A DNA stretch of 64,000 nucleotides from CAIKMD01 sp035605975 (lineage in GTDB: Bacteria; Pseudomonadota; Alphaproteobacteria; ATCC43930; CGMCC-115725), in contig DATNGG010000123.1 in assembly GCA_035605975.1 (NCBI GenBank), positions 1 to 64,000 on the forward strand, read 5' to 3'. The notes under the pieces are model-generated. The model ran no database searches. It was not told the origin of the DNA and saw nothing but the letters and a program-made list of their open reading frames with translations. The translations under genes and the position numbers were made by a program. The stretch's first letter is position 1. Each line of letters opens with the position of its first letter. This document shows, piece after piece, positions 22,951 to 32,329 of this stretch.

Positions 22951-24145
22951 CGACGACCGCGAGAACGCGGCGGCGCAATTCGGCGAGGCAGGCGCGGCGC
23001 GAGGCGCGGAAATCGCCCTCCTCCCACCAGTCCTCGAGCGCCGCAAGGAGACGCCCGATCTCCGGCCCCGGCGCGAGGCCGAGCGCGGTCACATCGCCGC
23101 CCGACAAGGGAAAGACCGGCTTGCGCCAGCGTGCGGCGGCGGCGAGCAGGCCGCGCAGCTTGCGCGTCGCGCCCGCTTGGGCGGCGGTCATCAGCGCGCG
23201 GTCGATATAGGTCTCGCGGCCGAGGCGATAGAGAAGGCGCCGCTGCGCCGGCGCATCGCCGGCGAGATCGAGCGCGCCCTCCAAGGCGATGAGCCGGTCG
23301 CGCTCGGCATTCGACAGTTTGAGCCGGCGCGCGACGCCCTCGGCATCGCCGGCAATGACGGCGCCGAGCCGCCGTAACGCGTCAGCTTCGAGATCGTTGC
23401 TGCGCTCGAGGCGGACGAGGCGCCGCAGGATATCGAGCGGCCGCGTCGCCGGCAGGATTTTTCCGAGCACGCCATCCTCGGCCATCAGCGCGAGCGTCGC
23501 TGCCGGATCGGCGGCGCGCAGCAGCTTCATCAGCTCGGCCTGGACGCGCTCGCCCGACAAGGTCGAGACCAGCGGCGCCGAAACGCGGCAGGCGGCGCGC
23601 GCCGCCGCATCGGCGGCGCCGCGCCCGAGCCAGGCGTGAAAGCGATAGAACCGCAGCACCCGCAGCACGTCCTCGCGGATGCGCGTCGCCGGATCGCCGA
23701 CGAAGCGCACCTTGCCGCGGCGCAGATCGCGCAAGCCCTCCTGGTAGTCGAAGATCTCGCCATCGGCGGCGAGATAGAGCGCGTTCATGGTGAAGTCGCG
23801 GCGGCGCGAATCCTCGGCCCAGTTCGAGGTGAAAGCGACATTGGCGTGCCGCCCGAAGGTTTCGACATCGCGGCGCAAGGTGGTGATCTCGAAGGGATGG
23901 CGCTCGATCAGCGCCGTCACCGTGCCATGCGCGAGGCCGGTCGGGACGACCTTGATGCCCGCCGCGGCGAGGCGGCGCATCACCTCGTCGGGAAAGAGCG
24001 GCGTCGCCAAATCGATATCGCCGATCGGCCGCTTCAACAGCGCGTCGCGCACGCAGCCGCCGACGAAGCGCGCTTCGCCTTTGAGCGCCGCGAGCAACGC
24101 GCGCGTCGCCGGCCGCTTCATCCAGCTCTGCGGCCTGATGCGCAT
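22946..24145 (-). CDS. CCA tRNA nucleotidyltransferase / poly(A) polymerase family protein
   Basis: Class II nucleotidyltransferase of 399 residues. The head domain has the ARFVGGCVRDALLKRPIGDI motif followed by DLAT (the metal-binding Asp pair), then RRDFTMNALYLAADGEIFDY and the DPATRIREDVLRVLRFYRFH basic motif. The remainder is helical. Members add CCA to tRNA 3' ends or poly(A) tails to RNA; alphaproteobacterial members with this gene context are usually annotated as CCA-adding enzymes. The ATG at 24145 follows the DUF6111 stop by four bases. The gene's 3' end touches the palindromic array. Confidence 0.88.
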   Translation of the reverse strand: MRIRPQSWMKRPATRALLAALKGEARFVGGCVRDALLKRPIGDIDLATPLFPDEVMRRLAAAGIKVVPTGLAHGTVTALIERHPFEITTLRRDVETFGRHANVAFTSNWAEDSRRRDFTMNALYLAADGEIFDYQEGLRDLRRGKVRFVGDPATRIREDVLRVLRFYRFHAWLGRGAADAAARAACRVSAPLVSTLSGERVQAELMKLLRAADPAATLALMAEDGVLGKILPATRPLDILRRLVRLERSNDLEADALRRLGAVIAGDAEGVARRLKLSNAERDRLIALEGALDLAGDAPAQRRLLYRLGRETYIDRALMTAAQAGATRKLRGLLAAAARWRKPVFPLSGGDVTALGLAPGPEIGRLLAALEDWWEEGDFRASRRACLAELRRRVLAVVA

Positions 24146-24149
24146 AAGG

Positions 24150-24422
24150 TCAGCGCGCCGATGCGCCGGCATCGGGCTCGACATGGCCCGGGACGATGTC
24201 GCCGTTCTTGACATAGGGCGGTACGTATCTCCCTTCGCGCGGGCGGCTGAAATCGGTGTTGGCGAGAATGAGCGCGAGCGATGCGATGGCGAGCGCCGCC
24301 GCCGCGACCCAGAGCGAGACCGGCGGCACCGGCGCGGTCCGCCCCAAGGTCAAGCGCCAGCCGACGTAAAGCGCGGTCGGAAGCAGCAGCGGGACGATGA
24401 TGGTGAGGAGGACCCGCCCCAT
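24150..24422 (-). CDS. Small membrane protein, DUF6111-like
   Basis: A 90-residue protein with two membrane segments (LLTIIVPLLLPTALYVGW and VAAAALAIASLALILAN), followed by a soluble tail containing REGRYVPPYVKNGDIVPGHV. The tail motif and its place between a Nudix hydrolase and the CCA-adding enzyme match the DUF6111 family, found in this position in many alphaproteobacteria. Function unknown. It begins six bases after the Nudix gene and ends four before the next, clearly in an operon. Confidence 0.72.
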   Translation of the reverse strand: MGRVLLTIIVPLLLPTALYVGWRLTLGRTAPVPPVSLWVAAAALAIASLALILANTDFSRPREGRYVPPYVKNGDIVPGHVEPDAGASAR

Positions 24423-24428
24423 CGCGCC

Positions 24429-25046
24429 TTACCGCGTCAGCGCTTCGGCGAGGTTGACGAGCATGCCGGCGGTTGCGCCCCAAATGTTGCGGTGCTGATA
24501 GGGCAGCACGAAGAACGAGCGCAGCTCGCCGCGCAGCTCGCGCGAGCGCCGCAGGTGATTGCCGGGATCGAGAACGAAATCGAGCGGCACCTCGAACACC
24601 TCGGCGACTTCGCCCGGCTGCGGCGCGAAGCTCTCGGGCGGGCGCACAAGGCCGACCACGGGCGTGATCTCGAAACCCGTGCCCGTCAGCCAGGTATCGA
24701 GCCGGCCCACCACCTCGACATGATTGGTCGGCAGGCCGACCTCTTCCTCGGCCTCGCGCAACGCGGCGTGTACGGCGTCGGGGTCCTCGGGCTCGATCCG
24801 CCCGCCCGGGAACGAGATTTGCCCCGCATGATCGGAGAGGTCCGCCGAGCGCAATGTCAGAAGCACGTACCAGCCATGCGGGCGCTCGATAAGCGGCACC
24901 AGCACCGCGGCGCGAATGTTGTCGGCCTCGCGCGTGCCGTTGCCGCGCGTGCCGATCGCGGGCGCGAGGAAGTGCGCGCGAATCGCGGCGCGACTCAGGC
25001 CGCGTCCATTGCCTGGTCCAGCGGGAAAAACGTCCCTTTGCTCCAT
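24429..25046 (-). CDS. Nudix hydrolase, probable CoA pyrophosphatase
   Basis: A 205-residue Nudix protein similar to NudL. The domain has LTLRSADLSDHAGQISFPGG and the catalytic Nudix box GGRIEPEDPDAVHAALREAE continuing EEVGL. The upstream SDHAGQISFPGGR part is the UPF0035 signature that marks CoA-cleaving members. The ATG at 25046 overlaps the end of the DUF1285 gene by 52 bases, more than usual. A later non-ATG start cannot be excluded, but none has a better ribosome-binding site. Confidence 0.86.
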   Translation of the reverse strand: MEQRDVFPAGPGNGRGLSRAAIRAHFLAPAIGTRGNGTREADNIRAAVLVPLIERPHGWYVLLTLRSADLSDHAGQISFPGGRIEPEDPDAVHAALREAEEEVGLPTNHVEVVGRLDTWLTGTGFEITPVVGLVRPPESFAPQPGEVAEVFEVPLDFVLDPGNHLRRSRELRGELRSFFVLPYQHRNIWGATAGMLVNLAEALTR

Positions 25047-25564
25047 ACCCCGAACCGGGTCGTGTGGCCGACCCGCTCCTCCCCGGCCAGTTCAACGAGC
25101 TCGTAGAATACCGGGCGCACAACGCGCGCTTCCAGCCCGTTTCGCACCAAGATATAGGGCCGCGGACCGCCATTGGCCGGGTCGGTCGCGACGCGCAGCG
25201 GGTGCACGGCGTCGAGCGTCACCAAATCGCCAACATTGGTGCGAAAGATGAGCGCCTGATCGCGCGCGCTGCCGCGCCGCTCCAGCGCGACGGCGAGGAA
25301 GGGCGCATCTTCGACGGTGATGCGGCCGCGTTCGGCAGGCGTGATCAACCAATAATCGCCTGCCGCATCGCGGCTCAGCACCCGGCTGAACAGCCCCATC
25401 AATGACGCGCGATTGATTGGAGTCCCGCGATAGAACCAGCTACCATTCCGGTCTATGCGAATAGCGAAATGGCCGCAATCCCGGGGCCCGGCGCGTCCTG
25501 GCGGCGCTTCGGCGGCCGCCGCGAGGCGCGCAAGCCCGGGCGCACTGGAGTCTGCATCGTCCAT
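24995..25564 (-). CDS. DUF1285 family protein
   Basis: A 189-residue soluble protein with the DUF1285 pattern: CGHFAIRIDRNGSWFYRGTP, INRASLMGLFSRVLSRDAAG, YWLITPAERGRITVEDAPFL and a late LVELAGEERVGHTTRFGVWS. Known structures of the family show two beta-rich domains, but the biochemical role is unknown. It is the first gene of the DUF1285-Nudix-DUF6111-CCA enzyme run and lies 34 bases from the divergent MoxR gene. The ATG at 25564 is supported by the usual family N-terminus length. Confidence 0.85.
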   Translation of the reverse strand: MDDADSSAPGLARLAAAAEAPPGRAGPRDCGHFAIRIDRNGSWFYRGTPINRASLMGLFSRVLSRDAAGDYWLITPAERGRITVEDAPFLAVALERRGSARDQALIFRTNVGDLVTLDAVHPLRVATDPANGGPRPYILVRNGLEARVVRPVFYELVELAGEERVGHTTRFGVWSKGTFFPLDQAMDAA

Positions 25565-25597
25565 GATCGCCCTTCGGCCGCAGGAGGAGTCGTTCCC

Positions 25598-26608
25598 GTG
25601 AGCAGCCCTGACACAATTCGCCCGGTCGGCGGCGCCGGTGCCGACCTTGCCGCCGAGATCGACACGCTCGGCCAGCGCCTCGCCGCGGTGCGCGAGCGCA
25701 TCGGCCGCGTCATCTTCGGCCAGCGCGAGGTGATCGATCAAGCCCTCATCACCCTGCTCGCCGGCGGCCACGCGCTGCTGATCGGCGTGCCGGGCCTCGC
25801 CAAGACCCGGCTGGTCGAAACCCTTGGCACCGTGCTGGGGCTCGAGGACAAGCGCATCCAATGCACGCCCGATCTCATGCCGGCCGATATTCTTGGCTCG
25901 GAAGTGCTCGAAGAGAGCGAGAGCGGGCGTCGCTCCTTCCGCTTCATCCAAGGGCCGGTGTTCTGCCAGCTGCTGATGGCCGACGAGATCAACCGCGCCA
26001 GCCCGCGCACGCAATCGGCGCTGCTGCAGGCGATGCAGGAAGGCCGGGTTTCCGTCGCCGGGCAATATCACCCGCTGCCCAAGCCGTTCCATGTGCTGGC
26101 GACGCAGAACCCGCTCGAGCAGGAAGGCACCTATCCGCTGCCCGAGGCGCAGCTCGACCGCTTCCTGTTGCAGATCGATGTCGGCTATCCCGATCTCGAC
26201 GCCGAGCGGCAGATGCTGCTGGCGACCACCGGCATCGCCGAGGAGACCGCCTCGCCCGTGCTGACCGCGGCCGAGCTCGCCCAGGCGCAGCGCCTCGTGC
26301 GGCGCGTGCCCGTCGGCGAGAGCGTCGTCGACGCGATCCTCAAACTGGTGCGCGCGGCGCGGCCCGGCACCAATGCCGAGGCCGATGCGCAAATCGCCTG
26401 GGGGCCGGGCCCGCGCGCGAGCCAGGCGCTGATGCTCGCCTGCCGGGCGCGAGCGCTGCTCGAAGGGCGCTTCGCGCCTTCGGTCGATGATGTCGTCGCG
26501 CTGGCGCCGCCGGTTCTGCGCCACCGCATGGCGCTGACCTTCGCGACGCGCGCCGAAGGCGTCGAGCTGAGCCAAGTCATCGGCCGGCTGATCGAGCCGC
26601 TGCGTTAA
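25598..26608 (+). CDS. MoxR-family AAA+ ATPase
   Basis: A 336-residue chaperone-like ATPase. It has a Walker A of the MoxR form (LLIGVPGLAKTRLVETL), Walker B (LLMADEINRASPRTQSALLQ), sensor 1 (VLATQNPLEQEGTYPLPEAQ) with the LDRF finger, and a C-terminal lid. MoxR proteins act with VWA-containing partners in cofactor insertion or protein assembly. The GTG at 25598 has CAGGAGGAG seven bases before it; a longer in-frame ATG start at 25469 would overlap the divergent DUF1285 gene. Its stop shares a base with the DUF58 start. Confidence 0.92.
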   Translation: MSSPDTIRPVGGAGADLAAEIDTLGQRLAAVRERIGRVIFGQREVIDQALITLLAGGHALLIGVPGLAKTRLVETLGTVLGLEDKRIQCTPDLMPADILGSEVLEESESGRRSFRFIQGPVFCQLLMADEINRASPRTQSALLQAMQEGRVSVAGQYHPLPKPFHVLATQNPLEQEGTYPLPEAQLDRFLLQIDVGYPDLDAERQMLLATTGIAEETASPVLTAAELAQAQRLVRRVPVGESVVDAILKLVRAARPGTNAEADAQIAWGPGPRASQALMLACRARALLEGRFAPSVDDVVALAPPVLRHRMALTFATRAEGVELSQVIGRLIEPLR

Positions 26609-27474
26609 TGGCGGAGCCCGCCCGTCTCCAGCATCGCGCGGAGCAGGCGGCTGCGGCGCTGCCGCCTTTGTTGGTTGCGGCCAATCGTGTCGCGGCGACG
26701 GTGGCGCAAGGCGTCCATGGCCGCCGCCGCGTCGGGCAGGGCGAGACGTTCTGGCAATTCCGCCAATATCAGCCGGGCGATGCCGCCCAGCGCATCGATT
26801 GGCGCGAGAGCGCGAAGTCGCAGCGCCTTTATGTGCGCGAGACGGAATGGGAGGCGGCACAGAGCGTCTGGCTGTGGCGCGACGCCTCGCCCTCGATGGA
26901 TTACACCTCGGATCGCGGCCTGCCGACCAAGCGCGAGCGCGCCGATCTCCTCACCCTCGCTTTGGCGGCGCTGCTGCTGCGCGGCGGCGAGCGCGTGACG
27001 CTGCTTGGCAGCGGCATCTTGCCGAGCCATGGGCGCGCGGTGCTCAACCGCATGGCGATCCAGCTCGGCGATGCCGGCCCCGGCCTGCCGGCGGTCGAGT
27101 CCCTGCCGCGCCACGGCCAGGCGGTGCTGATCGGCGACTTCATCACGGCGCTCGATGCCGTTGAAGCCGTGGTCGCAGCTTATGCCGCGATGGGCCTCAA
27201 AGGCTATCTGCTCCAAGTGCTCGATCCGGCCGAGGAGACCCTGCCTTTCGAGGGCCGCGTCCGCTTCGAGGGCTTGGAGCGCGAGGCGCCGCTGCTGATC
27301 AGCCGGGTCGAGACCCTCCGCGCCGATTATGGCGAGCGGCTGGCGCGGCATCGCGCGGGGCTTGCCGCCATCGCCCGCGCCGCCAGCTGGCGCTTTGCGA
27401 CGCATCGCACCGACCGGCCGCCGCACACCGCGCTGCTGGCGCTTTACACGGCGCTCGCCGAGCGCGCGGAGTGA
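26608..27474 (+). CDS. DUF58 domain protein (MoxR partner)
   Basis: A 288-residue protein with the DUF58 core FRQYQPGDAAQRIDWRESAK, SQRLYVRETEWEAAQSVWLW and RDASPSMDYTSDRG. The last holds a DxSxS MIDAS-like motif typical of von Willebrand A folds. No membrane segments are seen, so it is presumably cytoplasmic. The start overlaps the MoxR stop (TAATG), and three bases separate it from the next gene, indicating one transcript for the four-gene module. Substrate of the module is unknown. Confidence 0.9.
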   Translation: MAEPARLQHRAEQAAAALPPLLVAANRVAATVAQGVHGRRRVGQGETFWQFRQYQPGDAAQRIDWRESAKSQRLYVRETEWEAAQSVWLWRDASPSMDYTSDRGLPTKRERADLLTLALAALLLRGGERVTLLGSGILPSHGRAVLNRMAIQLGDAGPGLPAVESLPRHGQAVLIGDFITALDAVEAVVAAYAAMGLKGYLLQVLDPAEETLPFEGRVRFEGLEREAPLLISRVETLRADYGERLARHRAGLAAIARAASWRFATHRTDRPPHTALLALYTALAERAE

Positions 27475-27477
27475 GCG

Positions 27478-30207
27478 ATGCTCGCGCTCGGCCCCTTCGC
27501 CTTTGCCGCGCCCTGGCTGCTGATCGGTCTCGCCAGCCTGCCGATCCTGTGGTGGCTCTTACGCGTGACGCCGCCGGCGCCGCGCCGTGTGCGCTTCCCC
27601 GCGCTGCGTCTGCTGCTCGGCCTTGTGCCGCGCGAAGAGACACCGGCGAAGACGCCGCTCTGGCTCATCCTGCTGCGCATGGCGCTGGCGGCGCTCATCA
27701 TTCTCGCTTTGGCGCATCCGCTGCTCAATCCGCGCGCGCGGCTTGTCGGCTCGGGCCCGCTCGTCCTCGCCGTCGACAATGGCTGGAGCGCCGCGCGCCA
27801 TTGGGATGAGCGCCGCACGACGCTCGACTCTCTGATCGCCCAAGCCGACCGCGAAGGCCGCAACGTCGTGCTGCTGCCGACGGCGCCGCTGCCCGGCAAC
27901 GCCGCGCCGCCGCCGCTGTCGCTGCTGCGACCGGCGGACGCTCATGCCGCCGTGACCGAACTCGCGCCCATGCCCTGGCCCGAGGATCGCCAAGCAGCGC
28001 TGGCGCGGCTGCAAAAGCTCAATCTAGCCGGCGGCGCCGATCTCGTCTGGCTGTCGGACGGGATCGATGACGGCGAGGCGACACCTTTCGCGCAAGGCTT
28101 GGCAAAGCTCGGTGCGCTGCGCGTGCTCGACGACCCGCCCACCGAATTGCCGCGCCTGCTCGCCGCGGGCAATCGCGACGAGAAGGATCTGACGGCGATC
28201 GTCAGCCGCGCCGATGCGAGCGCGCCGCTCGATCTCTATCTGCGCGTGCTCGGCGATGACGGCCGTCTCCTCGCGCGCCAGCAAGTGACGCTGCCGGAAG
28301 GGGCGTTGCGCAAGGAAGTGCGGCTGCAAATGCCGAGCGAGTTGCGCAACCGCGCAACGCAAATCCAGATCGAGGGCGAGGCATCGGCCGGCGCGGTGCT
28401 GCTGCTCGACGAGCGCTGGCGCCGGCGTCCGGTCGGCGTCGTCGTGCCGCACAGCTCGGGCCCGGCCCAGCCTTTGCTGAGCGGCGTCTATTACGTCGAA
28501 AAGGCGCTCGCGCCCTTCAGCGAGGTGCGCGAGGGCGATGTCCCCACTTTGCTCAAAGGCGAGATCGCGGTTCTGGTTCTCCCCGACCGCTCACCCAATG
28601 GGCCGGCCGAAGCCACTGCCCTCGACACATGGATCAACGCCGGCGGCACGGTGCTGCGCTTTGCCGGCCCGCGTCTCGCCGAAGAGACCGGGACCGACAC
28701 GCTGTTGCCGGTGACCTTGCGCAAGGGCGGCCGCACCTTGGGCGGCGCGCTCTCTTGGGAGAAGCCGGCACGGCTCGCGCCCTTCGACGCATCGAGCCCC
28801 TTCGCCGGCCTTAGCATCCCCGAGGACGTGACCATCGCTCGGCAAGTGCTCGCCGAGCCGACGCTCGATCTCGGCAACAAGACCTGGGCGCGGCTGACCG
28901 ACGGCACGCCGCTGGTCACCGCCGAAAAGCGCGGCAAAGGCTGGCTCGTGCTCGTTCATACGACCGCCGATCCGGAATGGTCGACCCTTGGCATTTCCGG
29001 ACTCTTCGTCGACATGCTCCGCCGCATCGTCGCGCTGAGCCAGGGCGTCACCGGCAACAGCGACAAGCCGCTGCCGCCGGTCGAGACCCTCGATGGCTAT
29101 GGCCGGCTGCAGCGTGCCTCGGCGACCGCGTCGACGATCCAGGCCGGCGGCTTTGCCAAGACCATCGCCTCGGCGAAATTTCCGCCCGGCTTCTACGGCA
29201 CCGAGGATGCGCGCCAGGCGCTCAACCTCGCGCCGGCGGTGAAGCGCTTCGCCGCCCTTCCCGAGCTTCCGCCCGGCGTCGAGCGCACCTCCTATGCGCG
29301 CGGGCCGGAGATCGATTTCCGCCCGGGCCTGCTGACGGCGGCGCTGGCGCTCGGCCTCATCGATCTGCTCGTCGCCTATGCGCTGCGCGGGCTTTTCGCC
29401 GGCCTCGCCCGGTGGAAGCGCGGCGCCGCGTCGGGCGCCGGCGCGCTGCTTCTCATCGCGCTCGCCCAGCCGGCGCAGGCGCAGAGCAACGACGATTTCG
29501 CGATCAAGGCGACCAGCGGCTTTCATCTCGCCTATGTCCAAACCGGCGTGCCCGAGGCGGATGCGGAATCGCAGGCGGGCCTCGCCGGGCTGTCGCGCGT
29601 GCTGCGGCAGCGCACGGCCGTCGAGGCGGGCGAGCCGATGGCCGTCGATATCGAGCATGACCAGCTGATTTTCTTTCCGCTGCTCTATTGGCCGGTGGTG
29701 GCGGGCGAGGCGCCGCCTTCGCCGCAGGCGGTCGAGCGCATCAACAAATATCTTGCAACCGGCGGCACCATCCTGTTCGACACCCAGGATCAGGGCGAGA
29801 GCACGCCTTTGACCGCGAGCACGACGCAGCAGCGGCTGCGGCAGATCGCGGCGGGGCTCGAAATTCCCGGCCTCGTCCCGGTCCCGCCCGATCACGTCCT
29901 GACCAAGTCCTTCTACCTGCTGCAGGAGTTTCCCGGCCGCTGGGCAGGCGGAACGCTGTGGGTCGAGCCGACCGCCGATCAGGTCAATGACGGCGTCTCG
30001 AGCGTCATCGTCGGCAGCAATGATTGGGCCGGCGCCTGGGCGATCGACGGCAGCGGCCGGCCCTTGCACGCCGCGGTGCCCGGCGGCGAGCCGCAGCGCG
30101 AATTCGCTTATCGCTTCGGCGTCAACCTCGTGATGTATGCGCTCACCGGCAATTACAAGAGCGATCAGGTGCATGTGCCGGCGATCCTGGAGCGGCTCGG
30201 CCAATGA
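27478..30207 (+). CDS. Membrane protein with BatA N-terminus and DUF4159 C-terminus
   Basis: A 909-residue membrane protein. The N-terminus is BatA-like: a first helix (PWLLIGLASLPILWWLLRVT), PRRVRFPALRLLLGLVPREE and a second helix (ILLRMALAALIILALAHPLL). A VWA-like domain follows, but its MIDAS is degenerate (VDNGWSA rather than DxSxS). Further helices appear near 615-635, and residues about 675-905 form a DUF4159 domain (FHLAYVQTGVPEADAESQAG, RINKYLATGGTILFDTQDQG). It overlaps the next gene by four bases. Probably the inner-membrane component of the MoxR module; function unknown. Confidence 0.85.
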   Translation: MLALGPFAFAAPWLLIGLASLPILWWLLRVTPPAPRRVRFPALRLLLGLVPREETPAKTPLWLILLRMALAALIILALAHPLLNPRARLVGSGPLVLAVDNGWSAARHWDERRTTLDSLIAQADREGRNVVLLPTAPLPGNAAPPPLSLLRPADAHAAVTELAPMPWPEDRQAALARLQKLNLAGGADLVWLSDGIDDGEATPFAQGLAKLGALRVLDDPPTELPRLLAAGNRDEKDLTAIVSRADASAPLDLYLRVLGDDGRLLARQQVTLPEGALRKEVRLQMPSELRNRATQIQIEGEASAGAVLLLDERWRRRPVGVVVPHSSGPAQPLLSGVYYVEKALAPFSEVREGDVPTLLKGEIAVLVLPDRSPNGPAEATALDTWINAGGTVLRFAGPRLAEETGTDTLLPVTLRKGGRTLGGALSWEKPARLAPFDASSPFAGLSIPEDVTIARQVLAEPTLDLGNKTWARLTDGTPLVTAEKRGKGWLVLVHTTADPEWSTLGISGLFVDMLRRIVALSQGVTGNSDKPLPPVETLDGYGRLQRASATASTIQAGGFAKTIASAKFPPGFYGTEDARQALNLAPAVKRFAALPELPPGVERTSYARGPEIDFRPGLLTAALALGLIDLLVAYALRGLFAGLARWKRGAASGAGALLLIALAQPAQAQSNDDFAIKATSGFHLAYVQTGVPEADAESQAGLAGLSRVLRQRTAVEAGEPMAVDIEHDQLIFFPLLYWPVVAGEAPPSPQAVERINKYLATGGTILFDTQDQGESTPLTASTTQQRLRQIAAGLEIPGLVPVPPDHVLTKSFYLLQEFPGRWAGGTLWVEPTADQVNDGVSSVIVGSNDWAGAWAIDGSGRPLHAAVPGGEPQREFAYRFGVNLVMYALTGNYKSDQVHVPAILERLGQ

Positions 30208-32303
30208 GCGGCCTCGCCACCATCGGCGGCTATAGCGTCGCCGCGTCGCCGCTTCTGCCCTGGCTGGCGATCGGCGTCTTCGTCGCGCTCGCCGCGCTCA
30301 TTCTCGGCTATGGCGCACTGCGCCGCGCCCGCGGCACGGGCTGGCGCCTCGCCGCCTGTGCGATGCTGCTCGTCATCCTGCTCGATCCCTCGCTCGTCGA
30401 GGAGCAGCGCGTGCCGCAAAAGGACGTGGCGGTGGTGGTGGTCGATGATTCGCCGAGCATGCGGATCGGCCAGCGCCGCCTCTATGCGCAGCAGGCGCTC
30501 GACACGCTGGAGCAGCGCCTTGCCGCCTTCAAGGACCTCGATGTGCGGATCGTCCATGCGGGCGCGCCCGACGCCAATGCGCCGATGGCCGATACCGGCA
30601 CGCAGCTCTACACCGCGCTGACCCGCGCCCTCGCCGATGTGCCGCGCCAGCGCATCGCCGGCGCGATCATGATCACCGATGGCGAGGTGCACGACATGCC
30701 GGCGCCGGCCCAGCTCGGCTTCGATGCTCCCTTGCATGTGCTTTTGACCGGTCAGCCGGGCGAGGCGGACCGGCGTCTCGTCGTCAAGGATGCGCCGAGC
30801 TTCGGCCTCGTCGGCAAGGACGTGCACATCAATGTGCGGATCGAAGATTTGCCGGACGGCGGCAGCGGCGAGGCGCGGCTCACCTTGCGCAAGGATGGCG
30901 GCGCGCCGGTCATTCGCACCGTGCCGCTCGGGCGCGACGTGCCGCTGACGATCCCGATCGATCATGGCGGGGCCAATGTCGTCGAGCTCGAAGCCGAGCG
31001 CGGCCCGCACGAGCTTACCCTCGACAACAATCGCGCCGCGCTGGTCATCAACGGCGTGCGCGACCGGCTCAAAGTGCTGCTGGTCAGCGGCGAGCCGCAT
31101 CAGGGCGAGCGCACCTGGCGCAACATCCTGAAATCCGATCCGTCGGTCGACCTCATCCATTTCACCATCCTGCGCCCGCCCGAGAAGCAGGACGGCACGC
31201 CGATCCGCGAGCTGTCGCTGATCGCCTTTCCGATCCGCGAGCTGTTCGATGAGAAACTCGATCAGTTCGACCTGATCATCTTCGACCGCTACAAGCAGAT
31301 GAACGTTCTGCCGCCCGCCTATCTCGAGAACATCGCGCGCTATGTCGAGAAGGGCGGCGCGTTTCTTGACGCGGCGGGGCCGAGCTTCGGCTCGCCCGAC
31401 AGCCTCTACCGCACGCCGCTGGGCGCCGTGCTGCCGGCCGAGCCGACCGGCCAGATTTTCGAGCAGGGCTATGTGCCGCATTTGAGCAAGGCCGGCACGC
31501 GCCATCCGGTGACCGCCGATCTCCCCGGCCTTCCCGCCGATGCGATGAAGACGCCGCCCTGGGGGCGCTGGTTCCTCGATGTCGATGCGCAGGCGCGGCG
31601 CGGCACGGTGGTGATGGACGGGCTGGGCGATCACCCGCTGCTCGTCCTTGACCGGGTCGGCAAGGGCCGGGTCGCCGAGCTGCTTTCCGACGAGATGTGG
31701 CTCTGGACGCGCGGCTATGAAGGCGGCGGGCCGCAAGCCGATCTGCTGCGCCGCGTGGTCTATTGGCTAATGAAGGAGCCCGACCTCGAGGAGAACGATC
31801 TGCGCGCCGAGGTCTCGGGCAATCGGCTGATCGTCACCCGCCAATCGCTCGAGCCCGATGACCGGCCGGTGCAGGTGACCGGCCCCGACGGCAAGCCGCA
31901 GACCCTCAACCTGGCGCCGCAAAGCGGCGGGCGGAGCGTCGGCTCGCTGCCGGTGACCGAGAGCGGGCTCTACCGGGTCACGGACGGCACGCGCACCGCG
32001 CTGGCCGCCGCCGGCGCGCTCAATCCGATCGAGCTTGCCGATGTGCGCACCACCGACCAAAAGGTCGCGGCCGATGTGAAGGCGACGGGCGGCGGCACCT
32101 ATTGGGTCGGGCCGGGCGCCATCCCCGAGCTGCGCCGCGTCGGCCCGGACCGCACCCTGTCCGGCCGCAATTGGCTGGGGCTGCGCCAGAACGGCGATTA
32201 TGTCGTCACCGGCGTCAGCGAGACGCCGCTTCTGCCCGGGCTCTTGGCGCTGATCCTCGCGCTCGGCGCCTTCTTCCTCGCCTGGCGGCGCGAAGGGCGA
32301 TAG
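30204..32303 (+). CDS. Large membrane VWA/glutamine amidotransferase-like protein of the MoxR module
   Basis: A 699-residue protein with two N-terminal membrane helices (LPWLAIGVFVALAALILGYG, LAACAMLLVILLDPSLVEEQ). Next is a VWA-like domain with VAVVVVDDSPSMRIGQRRLY (an intact DxSxS) and AGAIMITDGEVHD, then a central Ig-like and Rossmann-like part (RLKVLLVSGEPHQGERTWRN, GGAFLDAAGPSFGSPDSLYR). A last helix ends the protein (LLPGLLALILALGAFFLAWR). This matches conserved alphaproteobacterial membrane proteins found after DUF4159 genes. The start overlaps the previous stop (ATGA). Here the VWA site looks intact while that of its neighbour is degenerate. Confidence 0.82.
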   Translation: MSGLATIGGYSVAASPLLPWLAIGVFVALAALILGYGALRRARGTGWRLAACAMLLVILLDPSLVEEQRVPQKDVAVVVVDDSPSMRIGQRRLYAQQALDTLEQRLAAFKDLDVRIVHAGAPDANAPMADTGTQLYTALTRALADVPRQRIAGAIMITDGEVHDMPAPAQLGFDAPLHVLLTGQPGEADRRLVVKDAPSFGLVGKDVHINVRIEDLPDGGSGEARLTLRKDGGAPVIRTVPLGRDVPLTIPIDHGGANVVELEAERGPHELTLDNNRAALVINGVRDRLKVLLVSGEPHQGERTWRNILKSDPSVDLIHFTILRPPEKQDGTPIRELSLIAFPIRELFDEKLDQFDLIIFDRYKQMNVLPPAYLENIARYVEKGGAFLDAAGPSFGSPDSLYRTPLGAVLPAEPTGQIFEQGYVPHLSKAGTRHPVTADLPGLPADAMKTPPWGRWFLDVDAQARRGTVVMDGLGDHPLLVLDRVGKGRVAELLSDEMWLWTRGYEGGGPQADLLRRVVYWLMKEPDLEENDLRAEVSGNRLIVTRQSLEPDDRPVQVTGPDGKPQTLNLAPQSGGRSVGSLPVTESGLYRVTDGTRTALAAAGALNPIELADVRTTDQKVAADVKATGGGTYWVGPGAIPELRRVGPDRTLSGRNWLGLRQNGDYVVTGVSETPLLPGLLALILALGAFFLAWRREGR

Positions 32304-32329
32304 AAGGCTTAACCCATTTCCGCTAGAGC

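Noticed and set aside
24995..26860. 621-codon frame covering DUF1285 and the region opposite moxR
   Set aside because: Only the last 189 codons resemble a family (DUF1285); the rest is opposite the well-supported MoxR gene.
28591..30204. 537-codon minus-strand frame opposite the BatA-DUF4159 gene
   Set aside because: Antisense shadow with His/Arg/Gly-rich composition and no motifs; the plus-strand gene fits its operon with 3-4-base junctions.
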